64,000 nucleotides of DNA from Malachius bipustulatus (Eukaryota > Arthropoda > Insecta > Coleoptera > Melyridae): the NCBI GenBank assembly GCA_910589415.1, contig OU342633.1, positions 56,228,404 through 56,292,403 of the forward strand. Reading direction: 5' to 3'. Under the pieces are notes generated by a model. It was not told the origin of the DNA, made no database searches, and saw nothing but the letters and a program-made list of their open reading frames with translations. The position numbers were made by a program, and so were the translations under genes. This document shows, in pieces, positions 57,701 to 64,000 of the stretch (position 1 is the first letter of the stretch; each line of letters starts with the position of its first letter).

Positions 57701-60700
57701 CTGGATTAATTTTCCGACTCATATGGCAGTCGACTGTGTTCACACAAAATTACGCCCCGTTCTGAAGACATCGATTTTTCCTGAAAATATGAAGCTCTGC
57801 AAATTTTTCAGATTTTTTTTTCTCTTCGATTTTGATGAAAATCTCTAGTCAGGCGATAGAAAGTGCGAGAGTTCAGAACTGTAAGTGGTTTTTCTGTAGC
57901 TCTCCCCGTTTTTGAGATATGACCGTTTAAATTTGAAAATTTGCAATTTTTTTAGCTTTTCAAAATTTTTGATTTCGTTTTGTGAAAAAATTGAGGACTT
58001 TACGGTCCAACTGGATTAATTTTCCGACTCATATGACAATCGACTGTGTTCACACAAAATTACGTCCCGTTCTGAAGACATCGATTTTTCCTGAAAATAT
58101 GAAGCTCTGCAAATTTTTCAGATTTTTTTTTCTCTTCGATTTTGATGAAAATCTCTAGTCAGGCGATAGAAAGTGCGAGAAGTTCAGAACTGTAAGTGGT
58201 TTTTCTGTAGCTCTCCCCGTTTTTGAGATATGACCGTTTAAATTTGAAAATTTGCAAATTTTTCAGCTTTTCAAAATTTTTGATCTCGTTTAGTGAAAAA
58301 ACTGAGGACTTTACGGTCCAACTGGATTAATTTTCCGACTCATATGGCAATCGACTGTGTTCACACAAAATTACGTCCCGTTCTGAAGACATCGATTTTT
58401 CCTGAAAATATGAAGCTCTGAAAGTTTTTCAGAATTTTTTTTCTCTTCGATTTTGATGAAAATCCCTAGTCAGGCGATAGAAAGTGCGAGAAGTTCAGAA
58501 CTGTAAGTGGTTTTTCTGTAGCCCTCCCCGTTTTCAAGATATGACCGTTTAAATTTGAAAATTTGCAATTTTTTTAGCTTTTCAAAATTTTTGATCTCGT
58601 TTTGTGAAAAAATTGAGGACTTTACGGTCCAACTGGATTAATTTTCCGACTCATATGGCAATCGACTGTGTTCACACAAAATTACGCCCCGTTCTGAAGA
58701 CATCGATTTTTCCTGAAAATATGAAGCTCTGCAAATTTTTCAGATTTTTTTTTCTCTTCGATTTTGATGAAAATCTCTAGTCAGGCGATAGAAAGTGCGA
58801 GAAGTTCAGAACTGTAAGTGGTTTTTCTGTAGCTCTCCCCGTTTTTGAGATATGACCGTTTAAATTTGAAAATTTGCAAATTTTTTAGCTTTTCAAAATT
58901 TTTGATCTCGTTTTGTGAAAAAACTGAGGACTTTACGGTCCAACTGGATTAATTTTCCGACTCATATGGCAATCGACTGTGTTCACACAAAATTACGTCC
59001 CGTTCTGAAGACATCGATTTTTCCTGAAAATATGAAGCTCTGCAAGTTTTTCAGAATTTTTTTTCTCTTCGATTTTAATGAAAATCCCTAGTCAGGCGAT
59101 AGAAAGTGCGAGAAGTTCAGAACTGTAAGTGGTTTTTCTGTAGCTCTCCCCGTTTTCAAGATATGACCGTTTAAATTTGAAAATTTGCAATTTTTTTAGC
59201 TTTTCAAAATTTTTGATCTCGTTTTGTGAAAAAATTGAGGACTTTACGGTCCAACTGGATTAATTTTCCGACTCATATGGCAGTCGACTGTGTTCACACA
59301 AAATTACGCCCCGTTCTGAAGACATCGATTTTTCCTGAAAATATGAAGGTCTGCAATTTTTCAGATTTTTTTTTCTCTTCGATTTTGATGAAAATCTCTA
59401 GTCAGGCGATAGAAAGTGCGAGAAGTTCAGAACTGTAAGTGGTTTTTCTGTAGCTCTCCCCGTTTTTGAGATATGACCGTTTAAATTTGAAAATTTGCAA
59501 TTTTTTTAGCTTTTCAAAATTTTTGATCTCGTTTTGTGAAAAAATTGAGGACTTTACGGTCCAACTGGATTAATTTTCCGACTCATATGGCAGTCGACTG
59601 TGTTCACACAAAATTACGCCCCGTTCTGAAGACATCGATTTTTCCTGAAAATATGAAGCTCTGCAAATTTTTCAGATTTTTTTTTCTCTTCGATTTTGAT
59701 GAAAATCTGTAGTCAGGCGATAGAAAGTGCGAGAAGTTCAGAACTGTAAGTGGTTTTTCTGTAGCTATCCCCGTTTTTGAGATATGACCGTTTAAATTTG
59801 AAAATTTGCAAATTGTTTAGCTTTTCAAAATTTTTGATCTCGTTTTGTGAAAAAACTGAGGACTTTACGGTCCAACTGGATTAATTTTCCGACTCATATG
59901 GCAATCGACTGTGTTCACACAAAATTACGTCCCGTTCTGAAGACATCGATTTTTCCTGAAAATATGAAGCTCTGCAAGTTTTTCAGAATTTTTTTTCTCT
60001 TCGATTTTGATGAAAATCCCTAGTCAGGCGATAGAAAGTGCAAGAAGTTCAGAACTGTAAGTGGTTTTTCTGTAGCTCTCCCCGTTTTCAAGATATGACC
60101 GTTTAAATTTGAAAATTTGCAATTTTTTTAGCTTTTCAAAATTTTTGATCTCGTTTTGTGAAAAAATTGAGGACTTTACGGTCCAACTGGATTAATTTTC
60201 CGACTCATATGGCAATCCACTGTGTTCACACAAAATTACGTCCCGTTCTGAAGACATCGATTTTTCCTGAAAATATGAAGCTCTGCAAGTTTTTCAGAAT
60301 TTTTTTTCTCTTCGATTTTGATGAAAATCCCTAGTCAGGCGATAGAAAGTGCGAGAAGTTTAGAACTGTAAGTAGTTTTTCTGTAGCTCTCCCCGTTTTC
60401 AAGATATGACCGTTTAAATTTGAAAATTTTCAATTTTTTTAGCTTTTCAAAATTTTTGATCTCGTTTTGTGAAAAAATTGTGGACTTTACGGTCCAACTG
60501 GATTAATTTTCCGACTCATGGCAGTCGACTGTGTTCACACAAAATTACGCCCCGTTCTGAAGACATCGATTTTTCCTGAAAATATGAAGCTCTGCAAATT
60601 TTTCAGATTTTTTTTTCTCTTCGATTTTGATGAAAATCTCTAGTCAGGCGATAGAAAGTGCGAGAAGTTCAGAACTGTAAGTGGTTTTTCTGTAGCTCTC

Positions 60701-63700
60701 CCCGTTTTTGAGATATGACCGTTTAAATTTGAAAATTTGCAAATTTTTTAGCTTTTCAAAATTTTTGATCTCGTTTTGTGAAAAAACTGAGGACTTTACG
60801 GTCCAACTGGATTAATTTTCCGACTCATATGGCAATCGACTGTGTTCACACAAAATTACGTCCCGTTCTGAAGACATCGATTTTTCCTGAAAATATGAAG
60901 CTCTGCAAGTTTTTCAGAATTTTTTTTCTCTTCGATTTTGATGAAAATCCCTAGTCAGGCGATAGAAAGTGCGAGAAGTTCAGAACTGTAAGTAGTTTTT
61001 CTGTAGCTCTCCCCGTTTTCAAGATATGACCGTTTAAATTTAAAAATTTGCAATTTTTTTAGCTTTTCAAAATTTTTGATCTCGTTTTGTGAAAAAATTG
61101 AGGACTTTACGGTCCAACTGGATTAATTTTCCGACTCATTTGGCAGTCGACTGTGTTCACACAAAATTACGCCCCGTTCTGAAGACATCGATTTTTCCTG
61201 AAAATATGAAGCTCTGCAAATTTTTCAGATTTTTTTTTCTCTTCGATTTTGATGAAAATCCCTAGTCAGGCGATAGAAAGTGCGAGAAGTTTAGAACTGT
61301 AAGTAGTTTTTCTGTAGCTCTCCCCGTTTTCAAGATATGACCGTTTAAATTTGAAAATTTTCAATTTTTTTAGCTTTTCAAAATTTTTGATCTCGTTTTG
61401 TGAAAAAATTGTGGACTTTACGGTCCAACTGGATTAATTTTCCGACTCATGGCAGTCGACTGTGTTCACACAAAATTACGCCCCGTTCTGAAGACATCGA
61501 TTTTTCCTGAAAATATGAAGCTCTGCAAATTTTTCAGATTTTTTTTTCTCTTCGATTTTGATGAAAATCTGTAGTCAGGCGATAGAAAGTGCGAGAAGTT
61601 CAGAACTGTAAGTGGTTTTTCTGTAGCTATCCCCGTTTTTGAGATATGACCGTTTAAATTTGGAAATTTGCAAATTGTTTAGCTTTTCAAAGTTTTTGAT
61701 CTCGTTTTGTGAAAAAACTGAGGACTTTACGGTCCAACTGGATTAATTTTCCGACTCATATGGCAATCGACTGTGTTCACACAAAATTACGTCCCGTTCT
61801 GAAGACATCGATTTTTCCTGAAAATATGAAGCTCTGCAAGTTTTTCAGAATTTTTTTTCTCTTCGATTTTGATGAAAATCCCTAGTCAGGCGATAGAAAG
61901 TGCAAGAAGTTCAGAACTGTAAGTGGTTTTTCTGTAGCTCTCCCCGTTTTCAAGATATGACCGTTTAAATTTGAAAATTTGCAATTTTTTTAGCTTTTCA
62001 AAATTTTTGATCTCGTTTTGTGAAAAAATTGAGGACTTTACGGTCCAACTGGATTAATTTTCCGACTCATATGGCAATCCACTGTGTTCACACAAAATTA
62101 CGTCCCGTTCTGAAGACATCGATTTTTCCTGAAAATATGAAGCTCTGCAAGTTTTTCAGAATTTTTTTTCTCTTCGATTTTGATGAAAATCCCTAGTCAG
62201 GCGATAGAAAGTGCGAGAAGTTTAGAACTGTAAGTAGTTTTTCTGTAGCTCTCCCCGTTTTCAAGATATGACCGTTTAAATTTGAAAATTTTCAATTTTT
62301 TTAGCTTTTCAAAATTTTTGATCTCGTTTTGTGAAAAAATTGTGGACTTTACGGTCCAACTGGATTAATTTTCCGACTCATGGCAGTCGACTGTGTTCAC
62401 ACAAAATTACGCCCCGTTCTGAAGACATCGATTTTTCCTGAAAATATGAAGCTCTGCAAATTTTTCAGATTTTTTTTTCTCTTCGATTTTGATGAAAATC
62501 TCTAGTCAGGCGATAGAAAGTGCGAGAAGTTCAGAACTGTAAGTGGTTTTTCTGTAGCTCTCCCCGTTTTTGAGATATGACCGTTTAAATTTGAAAATTT
62601 GCAAATTTTTTAGCTTTTCAAAATTTTTGATCTCGTTTTGTGAAAAAACTGAGGACTTTACGGTCCAACTGGATTAATTTTCCGACTCATATGGCAATCG
62701 ACTGTGTTCACACAAAATTACGTCCCGTTCTGAAGACATCGATTTTTCCTGAAAATATGAAGCTCTGCAAGTTTTTCAGAATTTTTTTTCTCTTCGATTT
62801 TGATGAAAATCCCTAGTCAGGCGATAGAAAGTGCGAGAAGTTCAGAACTGTAAGTAGTTTTTCTGTAGCTCTCCCCGTTTTCAAGATATGACCGTTTAAA
62901 TTTAAAAATTTGCAATTTTTTTAGCTTTTCAAAATATTTGATCTCGTTTTGTGAAAAAATTGAGGACTTTACGGTCCAACTGGATTAATTTTCCGACTCA
63001 TTTGGCAGTCGACTGTGTTCACACAAAATTACGCCCCGTTCTGAAGACATCGATTTTTCCTGAAAATATGAAGCTCTGCAAATTTTTCAGATTTTTTTTT
63101 CTCTTCGATTTTGATGAAAATCCCTAGTCAGGCGATAGAAAGTGCGAGAAGTTTAGAACTGTAAGTAGTTTTTCTGTAGCTCTCCCCGTTTTCAAGATAT
63201 GACCGTTTAAATTTGAAAATTTTCAATTTTTTTAGCTTTTCAAAATTTTTGATCTCGTTTTGTGAAAAAATTGTGGACTTTACGGTCCAACTGGATTAAT
63301 TTTCCGACTCATGGCAGTCGACTGTGTTCACACAAAATTACGCCCCGTTCTGAAGACATCGATTTTTCCTGAAAATATGAAGCTCTGCAAATTTTTCAGA
63401 TTTTTTTTTCTCTTCGATTTTGATGAAAATCTCTAGTCAGGCGATAGAAAGTGCGAGAAGTTCAGAACTGTAAGTGGTTTTTCTGTAGCTCTCCCCGTTT
63501 TTGAGATATGACCGTTTAAATTTGAAAATTTGCAAATTTTTTAGCTTTTCAAAATTTTTGATCTCGTTTTGTGAAAAAACTGAGGAATTTACGGTCCAAC
63601 TGGATTAATTTTCCGACTCATATGGCAATCGACTGTGTTCACACAAAATTACGTCCCGTTCTGAAGACATCGATTTTTCCTGAAAATATGAAGCTCTGCA

Positions 63701-64000
63701 AGTTTTTCAGAATTTTTTTTCTCTTCGATTTTGATGAAAATCCCTAGTCAGGCGATAGAAAGTGCGAGAAGTTCAGAACTGTAAGTAGTTTTTCTGTAGC
63801 TCTCCCCGTTTTCAAGATATGACCGTTTAAATTTAAAAATTTGCAATTTTTTTAGCTTTTCAAAATTTTTGATCTCGTTTTGTGAAAAAATTGAGGACTT
63901 TACGGTCCAACTGGATTAATTTTCCGACTCATTTGGCAGTCGACTGTGTTCACACAAAATTACGCCCCGTTCTGAAGACATCGATTTTTCCTGAAAATAT
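48726..64000. repeat. Satellite DNA, about 49 monomers of about 311 bp
   Basis: Monomers start with tgttcacacaaaattacg at 48726, 49035, 49346, 49657, 49968, 50277 and so on to the window end, mostly 311 bp apart, some 309-310. Two main variants occur. One has gccccg, gcaaatttttcag, tctctagtc, tttttgagatat and aaactgagg. The other has gtcccg, gcaagtttttcag, ccctagtc, ttttcaagatat and aaattgagg. They often alternate, with hybrids. Rare variants recur at 6-, 7- and 10-monomer distances. No ORF is conserved. A CENP-B box was not seen. Confidence 0.98.

Noticed and set aside
48644..59438. ORFs of 63-70 codons inside the satellite
   Set aside because: They occur in only a few monomers and are broken by stops in the others, so they are not conserved coding units.

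Overview
The window is AT-rich eukaryotic DNA, almost certainly from an insect. The signs are Ty3/gypsy elements with an arthropod-type Gag, many TA-flanked MITEs and foldback elements, and frequent short runs of the taggtacctac type. The order cannot be fixed from the sequence; a hemipteran or beetle is plausible. No rRNA, tRNA or CRISPR locus was seen and no complete host gene was recognised. Nearly everything is mobile or repetitive DNA.

Layout. (1) 1-5802 and 20067-27855 are two direct copies of one segment of about 5.5 kb, a segmental duplication that runs off the left edge. The copies differ mainly by clean insertions: an 850-bp foldback in copy 1 only; 404-bp, 374-bp and 1961-bp elements and two palindromic micro-insertions in copy 2 only. 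(2) Between them, 6746-16636 holds a complete, apparently very young Ty3/gypsy retrotransposon on the minus strand (element A), with 1610-bp LTRs, a 4-bp target duplication, gag, and pol in the -1 frame. (3) 16637-19606 carries small MITEs, a GC-rich stretch with one exon-like ORF, and degenerate repeats. (4) 27856-37511 is a patchwork: an inverted pair of the 404-bp MITE, a hAT-type MITE with an 8-bp target duplication, an exon-like fragment of an unrecognised protein, a decayed Ty1/copia remnant, and two large foldbacks. (5) About 37.6-48.7 kb holds a second Ty3/gypsy element on the plus strand (element B), a relative of A with intact gag and pol, a probable 5' LTR ending near 39507, and a 3' region over 3.7 kb long with no LTR found. 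(6) 48726-64000 is an uninterrupted satellite of about 49 monomers of about 311 bp with higher-order structure, running off the right edge.

How the parts work together. In both gypsy elements gag and pol lie in frames 0 and -1, and both keep the same slippery heptamer A AAA AAC about 90 nt before the gag stop, with an open -1 frame from there into pol. Both carry tandem hairpin-forming repeats between pol and the 3' end. In B these repeats show paired substitutions that keep the stems, which suggests that this untranslated RNA is structured.
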